From: Eoetvoesia sp035555955
GTDB taxonomy: Bacteria > Pseudomonadota > Gammaproteobacteria > Burkholderiales > Burkholderiaceae_B
Direction of reading: 5' to 3'
Length of the DNA stretch: 64,000 nucleotides
Assembly (NCBI RefSeq): GCF_035555955.1
Contig: NZ_DATMGA010000027.1
Span: 1-64,000 of the forward strand
Below the pieces are notes generated by a model. The model was given only the letters and a program-made list of their open reading frames with translations. It was not told the DNA's origin and made no database searches. Both the position numbers and the translations under genes were made by a program. Below, in pieces: positions 18,278 to 26,963 of this stretch (within the stretch, counting starts at the first letter, position 1; each line of letters starts with the position of its first letter).

Positions 18278-18979
18278 TCAGGACTGCCCGGCGCCGGAAG
18301 CGGAATCCGGGCCGTCGGCAACATTGACGGGCGGGTTGGCGCCGGCCAGGGGCGCGGACCCCGGGTCGTCGCCCGAATCGGCCGGCAAGGCGGCCGGAGG
18401 CGCCACGACCCCCATGGACACGATGTACTTCAAGGCGGCGTCGACGCTGATGTCCAGCACCTGCACTTCGCTGCGCGGCATCATCAGGAAAAAGCCCGAC
18501 GTGGGGTTGGGCGTGGTGGGCACATACACGCTGACATAATCGCCATCGAGCTTTTCGGCAACCTCGCCGCTGGGCACGCCGGTAAGAAAGGCGATGGTCC
18601 AGGACCCGTGGCGCGGATACTGCACCAGCACCGCATCGCGGAACGCCTGGCCGTTGGGCGACAGCACGGTGTCGCTGACCTGCTTGACCGAGTTGTAGAT
18701 GGAACGCACCAAGGGAATGCGGCCCAGCAGGTGCTCCCAGCGCTCGAGCAGGGTACGGCCGATGAAGTTGGCGCCGAACAGGCCGCTGAAGAACACCACC
18801 AGCAGTACCAACACCACCTGGAAGCCGGGAATCTGCACGCCAAACAGCGACTGCGACGACAAAAACGCCGGCACCACGCTTTCCAGCGTGTGAATGACCA
18901 GCGTAATGACCCAGACCGTGATGACCAGGGGAATCCAGATCAGCAGGCCGGTGATGAAGTAGCGCTTAAGAATACGCAT
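18278..18979 (-). CDS. DUF502 family inner-membrane protein
   Basis: 233 residues. It starts MRILKRYFITGLLIWIPL with a first membrane helix at about 9-30 and a second at about 50-72 (VVLVLLVVFFSGLFGANF). The conserved DUF502 core includes RIPLVRSIYNSVKQVSDT and VPTTPNPTSGF. The last ~45 residues are Ala/Pro/Gly-rich and look disordered. The function of DUF502 proteins is unknown. It sits 7 bp after fmdB and 37 bp before aspS on the same strand, so it is part of that transcription unit. An upstream Arg/Pro-rich extension of the frame is not credible. Confidence 0.88.
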   Translation of the reverse strand: MRILKRYFITGLLIWIPLVITVWVITLVIHTLESVVPAFLSSQSLFGVQIPGFQVVLVLLVVFFSGLFGANFIGRTLLERWEHLLGRIPLVRSIYNSVKQVSDTVLSPNGQAFRDAVLVQYPRHGSWTIAFLTGVPSGEVAEKLDGDYVSVYVPTTPNPTSGFFLMMPRSEVQVLDISVDAALKYIVSMGVVAPPAALPADSGDDPGSAPLAGANPPVNVADGPDSASGAGQS

Positions 18980-18986
18980 GCATGCC

Positions 18987-19307
18987 TTACGTGGGCGACG
19001 GCGGCGGGGCGGCGGGGGCGCTGGAAGCAGTGCCCGAGTCCGACGACGCCGAACCTGAACTGGAGCCCGAACCCGAGTCAGAGCTGGGGCTCGACGAAGC
19101 GCCGGCACCCGTGGACGAGCCGCCCTTGCCGCGAAAATCGGTAACGTACCAGCCCGAGCCCTTGAGCTGGAAGCCGGCCGCGGTAACCTGTTTTTGGTAC
19201 GTGCTTTGCCCGCATTCGGGGCAAACCGTTAAAACAGGGTCGGACATTTTCTGCAGTACGTCTTGCGCATGTCCGCAAGCACTGCATCGATAAGCATAAA
19301 TAGGCAC
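18987..19307 (-). CDS. FmdB family zinc-ribbon protein
   Basis: 106 residues beginning PIYAYRCSACG after a GTG start at 19307. The start is fixed by the conserved FmdB N-terminus and by the lack of any closer ATG. Two CxxC pairs (CSAC and CPEC) form a zinc ribbon. The C-terminal ~40 residues are a low-complexity Ser/Gly tail ending in prolines. FmdB proteins were first described as regulators of formamidase/amidase genes, but most have no known role. It is the first gene of the fmdB-DUF502-aspS cluster. Confidence 0.85.
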   Translation of the reverse strand: MPIYAYRCSACGHAQDVLQKMSDPVLTVCPECGQSTYQKQVTAAGFQLKGSGWYVTDFRGKGGSSTGAGASSSPSSDSGSGSSSGSASSDSGTASSAPAAPPPSPT

Positions 19308-19952
19308 GAGAAAATCCCAAGAAAGTTGGCCTGACTCCAGGCCGCCGCCAGCGCATCGTGGGTAGCAGTGCGCGCGGCAAAATTCGGGCCGCTGCGAAAC
19401 CGCCGCAAACCAGCCGGCCAAGCCTGAAAAACATCTTGCCAACGCGTGATTTTAGCCGTTTTTGGCAATATTTACCCACCAGGAAGCCTGGCCCGGCAGC
19501 CCCGGATCCCGGCATCGCCCCCGGCGACGGGGGTTTGCCACCCTGTATATGCGGGCGGATCGGAGCAAAACAAGCGGGATAGGCGTGGGATAGGCCCCCA
19601 CGCTGCACCGCTAGCGCGGCTTGCTGCCCCCCCAGGGGGGCGCTTTTTGCCTTGGGGCGGCCCGGCGGCAAAAAAGGCCCCCACGCCGCGCTGCTACGCA
19701 GCTTGCTGCCCCCCAAGGGGGCGCTTTTTGCCTTGGGGCGGCCCGGCGGCAAAAAAGGCCCCCACGCCGCGCCGCTACGCAGCTTGCTGCCCCCCAGGGG
19801 GGCGCTTTTTGCCTTGGGGCGGCCCGGCGGCAAAAAAGGCCCCACGCTGCTCCACCCGGCCTGGCTGGCCTGCGGGTTACGCTCTGGTCAAGCATTTTAG
19901 GATCAGTTGCAGTATTCTAAGCGGTTATTGCTCTTTTTCAGGAACAGGCAAC
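19308..19952. other. 645-bp intergenic region between fmdB and the aminotransferase gene
   Basis: It holds the divergent promoters of the fmdB-aspS cluster (left) and the aminotransferase (right). Positions 19593-19851 are filled by three tandem copies and a stub of a GC-rich palindromic repeat. I see no gene or RNA in the remainder. Confidence 0.7.
19593..19851 (+). repeat. Three tandem REP-like palindromic repeats plus a partial fourth
   Basis: Units at about 19593-19675, 19676-19756 and 19757-19837 each run from GGCCCCCACGC to GGCGGCAAAAAA and differ at a few positions. A 14-bp start of a fourth unit follows. There are no spacers, so this is not a CRISPR array. The copies are direct head-to-tail repeats of the unit seen singly at 15460 and, inverted, at 23618. 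Confidence 0.9.
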
Positions 19953-21173
19953 ATGAGCGTTACCCCCCAACCCTACACCTTTTCGCAACGCGCGCAAAAA
20001 ATCACCAGCTCGGCCATCCGCGAGATTCTGAAAGTCACCGAACGGCCTGAAATTATTTCATTCGCGGGCGGGCTGCCCGCACCGAAAGGGTTTCCGGTAG
20101 ACGCCATCAACACCGCCTTCGACAACGTCCTGCGGCAAAACGGGCGGTCCGCATTGCAATACGGGCCCACCGAAGGCTACGCGCCCTTGCGGGCCTGGGT
20201 GGCGCAAGACCTCGCGCGGGTCGGCGCCAACGATGTCTCTCCTGAAGAAGTGCTTATCGTCTCGGGTTCGCAGCAGGCGCTGGACATGCTGGGCAAGCTG
20301 TTCATCGATCCGGGCAGCAAGGTTCTGGTCGAATCGCCCAGCTACCTGGGCGCGCTGCAGTCCTTTTCCCTGTTCGAACCCGCCTACCAGGCCGTGCCCA
20401 CCGACCTGGGCGGGTTGATCCCCAAAGGCCTGACCGACGAGCGCGTCCAGGACGCGCGCTTCATCTACGCCCTGCCGAACTTCCAGAACCCAACCGGCAC
20501 CACGCTGAACCTGGAACGCCGCAAGGCACTGGTGCAGCGCTGCGCGCAAGCCAATGTGCCCATCATCGAAGACGACCCCTACGGCGACCTGCGTTATGCC
20601 GGCGAAGACCTGCCAGGCCTGCTTGGCCTGGGCCGTGCCGCCGGCGCCACCGTCATCCGGCTGGGCACGTTCTCGAAGGTGCTGGCTCCGGGGCTGCGCC
20701 TGGGCTACATTGTGGCGCCGCGGCCCATCATCGCCAAGCTGGTGCAAATCAAGCAGGCCACCGACCTGCACACCGCAACGCTGACCCAGATGGCCGTGTA
20801 CGAAACCATCAAGAGCGGCTTCCTGAAAACCCACCTGCCCGCCGTGCGCGAGCTGTACAAGCAGCAGTGCGGCTACATGCTCACGGCCATGCAAGAGTTC
20901 TTCCCCTCGGACGTCACCTGGACGAAACCCGAAGGCGGCATGTTCCTGTGGGTCACCTTGCCCGGCCACATCGATTCCAACGAGCTGCTGCAGCGCGCCA
21001 TCCAAAACAAGGTGGCCTTCGTGCCCGGCGAGCCTTTCTATGCCGGCGTTACGCCGCAAACCAATACCTTGCGCCTCAGCTTCGTGACCGTGCCCGAGGA
21101 AAAGATCCGCGAAGGCATTGCCACCCTCGGCCGCCTCATCGCCGAAAGCGGTACGGGCCTGAAAGCCGCCTAA
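19953..21173 (+). CDS. PLP-dependent aminotransferase, class I/II (2-aminoadipate aminotransferase-like)
   Basis: 406 residues. The PLP-binding Lys (about 245) is in TFSKVLAPGLRLGY. Other fold-type I landmarks are FAGGLPAP, SGSQQALD, NFQNPTG (Asn contacting PLP) and the Asp in IIEDDPYGDLRY. This is the MocR/LysN-like subgroup without the DNA-binding domain; such enzymes act on 2-aminoadipate, aromatic or branched-chain amino acids. The start MSVTPQPYTF was chosen as the first ATG after the repeat array; the frame stays open through the repeats. It is followed after 36 bp by ubiA, a chance neighbour as far as can be seen. Confidence 0.87.
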   Translation: MSVTPQPYTFSQRAQKITSSAIREILKVTERPEIISFAGGLPAPKGFPVDAINTAFDNVLRQNGRSALQYGPTEGYAPLRAWVAQDLARVGANDVSPEEVLIVSGSQQALDMLGKLFIDPGSKVLVESPSYLGALQSFSLFEPAYQAVPTDLGGLIPKGLTDERVQDARFIYALPNFQNPTGTTLNLERRKALVQRCAQANVPIIEDDPYGDLRYAGEDLPGLLGLGRAAGATVIRLGTFSKVLAPGLRLGYIVAPRPIIAKLVQIKQATDLHTATLTQMAVYETIKSGFLKTHLPAVRELYKQQCGYMLTAMQEFFPSDVTWTKPEGGMFLWVTLPGHIDSNELLQRAIQNKVAFVPGEPFYAGVTPQTNTLRLSFVTVPEEKIREGIATLGRLIAESGTGLKAA

Positions 21174-21209
21174 AATGGCGGCTTGCCCACACCGCAAGCG
21201 AGGACAGCC

Positions 21210-22226
21210 GTGAATACGCCGTTGCCACCCGGCAATACTCCCGCCCCCGGCGAGCCCGACCCGAAGAACAGCCCGGATCATCCCGGGCCGCCGGACACCC
21301 CGGACTACGCCCAGCGCGCCCACAGCTCCGACCTTTCAGACATGCGGCCCGACGACTGGGTCGAGCGCTGGCTGCCACGGTCGTGGGGGCCTTATGCCAG
21401 GCTGTGCCGGCTGGATCGCCCGGTGGGAACCTGGCTTACGCTGCTGCCATGCCTTGCCGCGCTGGTGCAGGCCGCCGACGGCTGGCCCACTCTGTTCCGA
21501 CTGATTGTTTTCTCGGTGGGCGCCCTGCTGATGCGCGGCGTGGGCTGCACGCTCAACGACATCTTCGACCGCGACATCGACAGCAAGGTAGAGCGCACGC
21601 GCTTTCGCCCTCTTACCAGCGGCCAGCTCACCCTGAAGAACGCCCTGTATTTCCTGCTGGGCCAGTTCTTCGTGTGCGGCCTGCTGCTGTTCGCCATCAA
21701 CGAATACAGCCGCTGGCTGGCCGTGCTGCTGGTGCCCATCGTCATCATCTACCCGCTATGCAAACGCTTTACCTACTGGCCGCAAGTGGTGCTTGGCATC
21801 GGCTTCAACTGGGGCATGCTGATGGCCTGGTCCGACACGCAGAACACCGTGCCATTGGCCGCCGTGGCCATGTGGGTGGGCGCCGTGCTGTGGCAAGTGG
21901 GGTACGACTCCATCTACGCCTACGTCGACGTGCAGGACGACCTGCGCCTCGGCGTGCGCTCCACCGCCATGCGCTTCGCCCAGAACGGCAAGGCCTGGAT
22001 CAGCGGCTTCTATACGGCCACCATCGCCCTTTGGGTCTACGGCGGCGCGGCCATCGGCATGGGCTGGGCCTACTTTGCGGTAATCGCCGTCATCGCCGGC
22101 CACTTTGTCTGGCAAATGAGCGTGTTCAGCCTTGAACGGCCGGATCGCAATTTCATGCTGTTCCGCGCCAATATGCAAGTCGGCGTCCTGCTCATTGTTG
22201 CAGCGCTGGCGGGCAGCCTGATTTAG
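21210..22226 (+). CDS. ubiA: 4-hydroxybenzoate octaprenyltransferase
   Basis: 338 residues. Both Asp-rich prenyl-diphosphate motifs are visible: NDIFDRDID and DVQDDLRLG. Seven to nine hydrophobic helices follow from about residue 75. The enzyme attaches the polyprenyl chain to 4-hydroxybenzoate in ubiquinone synthesis, at the inner membrane. The GTG start at 21210 is chosen because GAGGACAG stands just before it; it gives a Pro-rich N-terminal extension of ~45 residues beyond the usual UbiA length. The ATG at MRPDDWVERW would give the standard length and is the alternative. Confidence 0.93.
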   Translation: MNTPLPPGNTPAPGEPDPKNSPDHPGPPDTPDYAQRAHSSDLSDMRPDDWVERWLPRSWGPYARLCRLDRPVGTWLTLLPCLAALVQAADGWPTLFRLIVFSVGALLMRGVGCTLNDIFDRDIDSKVERTRFRPLTSGQLTLKNALYFLLGQFFVCGLLLFAINEYSRWLAVLLVPIVIIYPLCKRFTYWPQVVLGIGFNWGMLMAWSDTQNTVPLAAVAMWVGAVLWQVGYDSIYAYVDVQDDLRLGVRSTAMRFAQNGKAWISGFYTATIALWVYGGAAIGMGWAYFAVIAVIAGHFVWQMSVFSLERPDRNFMLFRANMQVGVLLIVAALAGSLI

Positions 22227-22340
22227 CGCCGTGTTCGCGCGGCTTCTCTTTTGGCACGAACAGGCCATAGAATAGAACGGCTTTTGCATCGCCACGCAAG
22301 AGCGGAACGCCATAACCAATAAAGCACCAAGGTCAACCAC

Positions 22341-23612
22341 ATGCCCAGCTTCATCGAGGTCGTCGCCACCGCGCTCTTCGTCATCGCCATCGTCCACACG
22401 TTTTCCGTGCCGGTCTTCGCCCGCCTGGCCAATCGCAACGGTCCCCACGCTGGCCTATGGCACATGCTGGCCGAGGTGGAAGCCGTGTTCGGCGTCTGGG
22501 CCTTCGTCCTGGTTATCATCATGGCGCTGCTTGCGGGCACGGACAGCGCGGTAAGCTACCTGGACAGCCGCAACTTCACAGAGCCCGCCTTTGTCTTCGC
22601 CATCATGGTGGTATCGGCCAGCCGGCCCATCATCGAGCTGGTGAACGCCGTCGTGCGCGTGCTCGCCCGCATTACGCCCTTGCGCCAGGAACTGGCCACG
22701 TTCTTCATCACGCTTTCCATCGTGCCGCTGGCCGGCTCCTTCATCACCGAACCGGCCGCCATGACCCTGGCGGCCCTCATGCTGCGCGATGCCTACTTCC
22801 GCCGGCCGGGCCAGGCCGGCTTCAAGTACATGACGCTGGGCGTGCTGTTCGTCAACGTTTCCATAGGCGGCGTGCTTACCGCCTACGCCGCCCCGCCGGT
22901 GCTCATGGTGGCCCACACCTTTGGCTGGGATACGGCCTTCATGTCCACCCATTTCGGCTGGCGCGCCGCAGTTGCGGTGTTCATCAACGCCGGCGTGCTG
23001 ACGCTGGTGTGCCGCAAATATCTGCTGAGCGGGCAAATTGGCGGCGCCGAGCCCGACACGCGCCCGCGCGTTCCCCCGATCGTCATCCTCATCCACCTGC
23101 TCTGCTTGTCGGGCATCGTGCTGGGCGCGCACCACCCGGTGGTATTCCTGGCCATTTTGCTGATGTTCATCGGCTATGCCCATGCCTACGCGCGCCACCA
23201 GAACCCCCTGCTGATCCGCGAGGGGCTGATGGTGGGCTTTTTCCTGGCGGGGCTGGTGGTGCTGGGCGGCATGCAGAAATGGTGGCTGCAGGACCTGCTT
23301 GGCGGGCTGGAGCCGATCGTGCTGTATTGGGGCGCAACGGCGCTTACCGCAGTGACCGACAACGCGGCCCTCACGTACCTGGGGTCGCTGGTGGAAGGCA
23401 CCAGCGACTTGTGGCGCTATATGCTGGTGGCCGGCGCGGTTACCGGCGGCGGCCTTACCGTGATTGCCAACGCGCCCAATCCGGCCGGATTCTCGATTCT
23501 GAAGAACTTTTTCCCGGACGGCGCGATTTCGCCCATGAAGCTGCTGCTGTCGGCGCTGCTGCCGACAGCCGTGGCGGCCTTCATGTTCCTGCTGCCGCAT
23601 AGCTTCAGTTAG
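22341..23612 (+). CDS. Putative Na+/H+ antiporter family membrane protein
   Basis: 423 residues with about eleven or twelve hydrophobic segments over the whole length. Conserved-looking loops include AGTDSAVSYL, GSFITEPAAMTLAAL and TAVTDNAALTYLGSLVEG, where acidic residues lie next to helix breaks as in ion transporters of the IT superfamily. I believe this is the putative Na+/H+ antiporter Pfam family (PF07399); the transported ion is not proven for most members. The gene stands alone after ubiA, 114 bp downstream, on the same strand. Confidence 0.7.
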   Translation: MPSFIEVVATALFVIAIVHTFSVPVFARLANRNGPHAGLWHMLAEVEAVFGVWAFVLVIIMALLAGTDSAVSYLDSRNFTEPAFVFAIMVVSASRPIIELVNAVVRVLARITPLRQELATFFITLSIVPLAGSFITEPAAMTLAALMLRDAYFRRPGQAGFKYMTLGVLFVNVSIGGVLTAYAAPPVLMVAHTFGWDTAFMSTHFGWRAAVAVFINAGVLTLVCRKYLLSGQIGGAEPDTRPRVPPIVILIHLLCLSGIVLGAHHPVVFLAILLMFIGYAHAYARHQNPLLIREGLMVGFFLAGLVVLGGMQKWWLQDLLGGLEPIVLYWGATALTAVTDNAALTYLGSLVEGTSDLWRYMLVAGAVTGGGLTVIANAPNPAGFSILKNFFPDGAISPMKLLLSALLPTAVAAFMFLLPHSFS

Positions 23613-23617
23613 CGGCG

Positions 23618-23710
23618 CAGCGTGGGGGCCTTTCCTCCCGCCGGGCCGCCCCAAGGCAAAAAGCGTCCCCTCGGGGGGCAGCAAGCCGCGTCAGCGGCGA
23701 AGCGTGGGGG
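23618..23710 (-). repeat. REP-like GC-rich palindromic repeat, inverted copy
   Basis: Reverse-complement copy of the unit at 15460 and 19593, running from the CCCCCACGCTTCGCC end near 23710 to the GCCCCCACGC-like end near 23618. It lies between the antiporter gene and a small membrane-peptide gene. Its hairpins may terminate the converging transcripts. Confidence 0.8.
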
Positions 23711-23712
23711 TA

Positions 23713-23817
23713 CTACTTATTGCGCCGGATCAGCCTGCGCAGCCAGAACAGCAAGGTCAGGGAACAGGCCAGCCCCAATACCAGCAACAGTACAACGATA
23801 ATTTCACCGGTTGTCAT
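23713..23817 (-). CDS. Small single-pass membrane peptide (34 aa)
   Basis: A 34-residue reading frame: MTTGEIIVVLLLVLG, then LACSLTLLFWLRRL and a basic tail ending RRNK. It has one continuous hydrophobic helix (about 6-25) and a positively charged C-terminus, the make-up of a single-pass inner-membrane peptide with its C-terminus in the cytoplasm. The ATG has a near-perfect ribosome site, GGAGGGG, four bases upstream. It lies between a terminator-like hairpin (23858-23898) and a REP-like repeat, so it is transcribed separately from its neighbours. I do not recognise the family. The strong ribosome site and clean composition argue for a real gene. Confidence 0.6.
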   Translation of the reverse strand: MTTGEIIVVLLLVLGLACSLTLLFWLRRLIRRNK

Positions 23818-23857
23818 GCGCCCCTCCGTTTGCCGGGAAAAAGCAGCATCATAAACA

Positions 23858-23898
23858 ACAAAACCCGGCTATAGCGTAAAACGCCTGCCGGGCTTTGT
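23858..23898 (-). terminator. Intrinsic terminator after the TRAP operon
   Basis: 12-bp stem with one mismatch: ACAAAACCCGGC (23858-23869) pairs with GCCGGGCTTTGT (23887-23898). In the leftward direction the hairpin is followed by a T-rich run (TTTTGTTGTTT). It lies 20 bp after the stop of the TRAP binding-protein gene. Confidence 0.75.
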
Positions 23899-23918
23899 AC
23901 AGCAAGAAAAATAGCTGG

Positions 23919-24893
23919 CTACTTGCCTTCGCCGCCGAACAGCTTTCTTAGCTGGGCTGCATATTTGGGGCTGGTCTGGTCGATGACCTTCCAGGCGCTG
24001 GCGTCGGCCTTGGCTTCGAAAGCCTTGGCCTGCTCGGGTGGCAGGTCGATGATCTGGATGCCGGCTGCGATGAGCTTTTTCTTTTCCTCGGCGGCCAGTT
24101 CCTGGTCGTGGGCGAAGTTGGCTTCGACCTCGGCCACCTGCTTCTGCAGGAAGGCGCGCTGCTGGTCGTCGAGCTTCTTCCATTTGTCCTGGTTCATGAA
24201 CAGGCTGACCTCGACGTTATAGAAACCGGGGTCGATGCGATACTTGGTTTTTTCCTGCCAGCCCAGATCGAAAATACCCACGCTGGGCCAGCCATAGCCG
24301 TCGACCACGCCGCGCTCGAGCGCGGTGTAGACTTCGCCGGGCGGCACTTGCAGCGGCAAGGCGCCCAACGACTGGAAGAACCCGCGGTACACCGGAACGC
24401 TGCGCAGCTTCATGCCGCTGAACGAATCGTCGACCGGCTTTTTATTGGTGTAGATGTGATACTTGAGGCCTTCGGTTTCGCGGCCCAGCCACACCATATT
24501 GGCTTTTTCGCGATGGATTTTATCCATGAGCTCGTAGCCGCCATTTTTACGCAGCTCGGCCATGGGCACCGAGGTAAAGCTCAAAGCCAGCGCCTCGGGC
24601 ACCAGGTTGGCATGGAACACGCCGGTGGTGCTGGCCAGGTCCACCACGCCCGAGCGCACGGCGTTGCCGATTTCGAACGGAGGCATGGTTTCGGGACCGC
24701 CCAGCAGGTTGATTTGCAGGACGCCCTTGCCTTCCGCATTGACCTTCTTGACGAAAGCCTCGAAAGTGCGATCGAAGAACGAGTCTTTGGCAAAGGCGCT
24801 GACGGCCTTGAGCGTGACTTCGGCGCTCTGCGCCGCAAAGCTGGCAAAACCCAGCGCGACGGCAACTCCCGCCAGCATGAACTGTTTCTTCAT
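23919..24893 (-). CDS. TRAP transporter substrate-binding protein, DctP family
   Basis: 324 residues with a signal peptide of about 24 residues ending QSA-E. The DctP fold is shown by the LRSVPVYRGFFQSLGALP segment, which carries the conserved Arg that binds the ligand carboxylate, and by ALERGVVDGYGWPSVGI. It captures an organic acid in the periplasm and hands it to the DctQM permease encoded just upstream. It is the last gene of a dctQ-dctM-dctP operon and ends at a terminator-like hairpin. The ligand is unknown; DctP relatives bind C4-dicarboxylates, 2-oxo acids, sugar acids or aromatic acids. Confidence 0.93.
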   Translation of the reverse strand: MKKQFMLAGVAVALGFASFAAQSAEVTLKAVSAFAKDSFFDRTFEAFVKKVNAEGKGVLQINLLGGPETMPPFEIGNAVRSGVVDLASTTGVFHANLVPEALALSFTSVPMAELRKNGGYELMDKIHREKANMVWLGRETEGLKYHIYTNKKPVDDSFSGMKLRSVPVYRGFFQSLGALPLQVPPGEVYTALERGVVDGYGWPSVGIFDLGWQEKTKYRIDPGFYNVEVSLFMNQDKWKKLDDQQRAFLQKQVAEVEANFAHDQELAAEEKKKLIAAGIQIIDLPPEQAKAFEAKADASAWKVIDQTSPKYAAQLRKLFGGEGK

Positions 24894-24905
24894 CGGTGTA
24901 TCTCC

Positions 24906-26228
24906 TTATGGTGTAACCATTAACTGTGGCAGCCCCGTAGCCAGCCACGGCAAGAACAGAAGCGCCCCCAATACCAGCACTTCAAGAATGATGAACGGCA
25001 TGACCGAGCCGTAGATTTGCGTAAGCCGGATATGGCCCGGCGCAACGCTTTGCATGACCATGCACAGCAAGCCGAAAGGCGGCGTGAGCAGGCCGATTTC
25101 CATGGCCAGCAGCAGCATGACGCCCAGCCAGATGGGGTCGATGCCCGCGCTGTTGGCCAGGGGCATGAAGAACGGCAGGGTGATCATCATCATGCTGACC
25201 TGATCGATGATGCAGCCCAGGAACAGCAGAATGGCCAGCATGCCCATGACCAGGTAAACGGGCGAAAGATGGTACTGGCCGATCATCTGCAACAGGCCCG
25301 TGGTGGCCCCTGAAAAGCTAAGCAGCTGCGAGAACGTGGTGGAAGCCACCAGCACGAACAGGATGATGACCGAGATGCGGGCGGTTTCCATAAGCGCCTT
25401 GTACAGCGCCTGCCACGTGCACGCGCGGTAGCAGATCATGGCAATGACCGAGGCCACGGCGCCGATGGCGGCCGACTCGGTTGGCGAGGCCCAGCCCACC
25501 AGCATGCTGCCCACCACCGCCACGAAGATGCCGAACAAGGGCAGGACGTCGCGCACGAAGGGCTTCCAGCGTTCCCAGCCGTGCTTGCGCTGCTCGGGGT
25601 CGTAGGCCGGGGCAAGGCCAGGCTCCACGGTGCAGCGGATCATGACGTAGGCCACGAACAGCACCGCCAGCACCAGGCCTGGCACGATGCCGCCGATAAG
25701 CAATTGCGAAATGGAAATGCCGGCCAGGCTGCCCAGCATGACGGCCAGGGCGGATGGCGGAATCAGCATGGCAATGCCGCCCACCGCCATGATGGGCCCC
25801 ATGGCGATTTTGGGCTGGTAGCCACGCTTGAGCATTTCGGGCAGCAAGGTGCCGCCCATCATGGCCGTATTGGCGATGGTCGAACCCGACAAGGTGGCGA
25901 AAATAGTGCCGCCCACGATCGACACGATGGAAAGCCGGCCCGGCAGCTTGGCGATGAGCTGCTCGATGGACGCAATGGCGCGAAACGCCAGGCCGCTGTG
26001 AAACAACAGCTCGCCCATAAGAATGAACAGCGGGATGGGCGTCAGCGAAAAACTATTGACCGACATGATCGAGTTGCGCACCAACTGGCCCAAGCCAGCT
26101 TCGCCACCCATGAAGACCCAGGCGCCCAGCAAGTTGACCCCCAGAAAAGCAAACGCCACCGGCACACCGATAAGCATAAGCAGGAACAACACGCCCAATA
26201 ACAGGCTCAATGCCAATTGCCATTCCAT
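24906..26228 (-). CDS. TRAP transporter large permease, DctM family
   Basis: 440 residues, with about twelve hydrophobic segments. Family hallmarks are TPIPLFILMGELLFHSGLA, SGSTIANTAMMGGTLLPEM and GLLTPPFGLLCMVMQ. It is the Na+-coupled transport subunit. Its ATG shares one base with the stop of the small permease gene (TAATG), so the two are translationally coupled. The frame extends upstream into the dctQ sequence, but that part is not homologous. The binding-protein gene follows 12 bp later. Confidence 0.95.
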   Translation of the reverse strand: MEWQLALSLLLGVLFLLMLIGVPVAFAFLGVNLLGAWVFMGGEAGLGQLVRNSIMSVNSFSLTPIPLFILMGELLFHSGLAFRAIASIEQLIAKLPGRLSIVSIVGGTIFATLSGSTIANTAMMGGTLLPEMLKRGYQPKIAMGPIMAVGGIAMLIPPSALAVMLGSLAGISISQLLIGGIVPGLVLAVLFVAYVMIRCTVEPGLAPAYDPEQRKHGWERWKPFVRDVLPLFGIFVAVVGSMLVGWASPTESAAIGAVASVIAMICYRACTWQALYKALMETARISVIILFVLVASTTFSQLLSFSGATTGLLQMIGQYHLSPVYLVMGMLAILLFLGCIIDQVSMMMITLPFFMPLANSAGIDPIWLGVMLLLAMEIGLLTPPFGLLCMVMQSVAPGHIRLTQIYGSVMPFIILEVLVLGALLFLPWLATGLPQLMVTP

Positions 26229-26764
26229 TACGCCGCCCCCAGGTGTTCGGTCTTGAAAGCCACCGCAAGCCGGCGCACGAATTCCACGGTCAACAGAATG
26301 AACGAAATCGTCATGGGAAGAGCCAGCCACCACTCGGGGAAGATAAGAACCTTGAACACCATGCCGCCCTGCTGCATGCTGTCGAACAGGCTATAGACGC
26401 TTTGCACGGCCAGAATGGCGCACACGGCCAGGCAAATGAGTTCGCCGATGACGTCGAACCACCATTTCGTTTTGCCGGTAAGGCCGCGCACCAGGATATC
26501 GACGCGGATGTGGTCGTTGGTATAGACCAGCCACGGCGACGCCAGGAAGGCCGAGATCATGAGCATGTATTCGGTGACTTCCACCGACCAGGTAATCGTT
26601 GTAATGCCCAGGTTGCGCAACAGCACGTCGGCGCACACCAGCAGGGCCATGGCCCCGAACAGCACCGCCGCAATCAATCCCGTCCCGATCATCAGGCCGC
26701 GGTAGACCCGCATGCCCGCGCCCAGCGGCGCCTGTGCTTCCTGCTGATTGCCAGCATCTTCCAT
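26228..26764 (-). CDS. TRAP transporter small permease, DctQ family
   Basis: 178 residues with four hydrophobic helices (about 24-47, 62-82, 103-125 and 142-163). It contains the family segment EVTEYMLMISAFLASPWLVYTNDHIRVDIL. It is the first gene of the operon and stabilises the large permease. The 199-bp region upstream is shared with a divergent 2OG-Fe(II) oxygenase gene and holds a 19-bp inverted repeat. Confidence 0.93.
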   Translation of the reverse strand: MEDAGNQQEAQAPLGAGMRVYRGLMIGTGLIAAVLFGAMALLVCADVLLRNLGITTITWSVEVTEYMLMISAFLASPWLVYTNDHIRVDILVRGLTGKTKWWFDVIGELICLAVCAILAVQSVYSLFDSMQQGGMVFKVLIFPEWWLALPMTISFILLTVEFVRRLAVAFKTEHLGAA

Positions 26765-26848
26765 AAAACCTTCCTGCTTGATTATTTATTTGAACAACGA
26801 CCGCGGCCATCCCTTGTCCCGGGACGTAATGCGGGAGAATCATTTTAG

Positions 26849-26867
26849 TCTTAAACTATTATTAAGA
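26849..26867. promoter_or_regulatory. Inverted repeat TCTTAA-N7-TTAAGA in the TRAP/2OG-oxygenase divergent region
   Basis: Perfect 6-bp arms with a 7-bp AT-rich spacer, 85 bp upstream of the TRAP operon and 97 bp upstream of the oxygenase gene. It may be an operator or part of an AT-rich promoter. No regulator gene adjoins it. Confidence 0.35.
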
Positions 26868-26963
26868 AACTAGGGATATTGCTAGGCCTTGCCCATACTG
26901 AAGAGGCCTGGCGCGGGTTGCCGGTTTTTATGCCAAAATCTCGGCTTTAGGCGGCACAAACGC

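Noticed and set aside
19593..19851. Tandem repeats considered as a CRISPR array
   Set aside because: The units are ~81 bp, contiguous without unique spacers, and the same unit occurs singly elsewhere. No cas genes are present.
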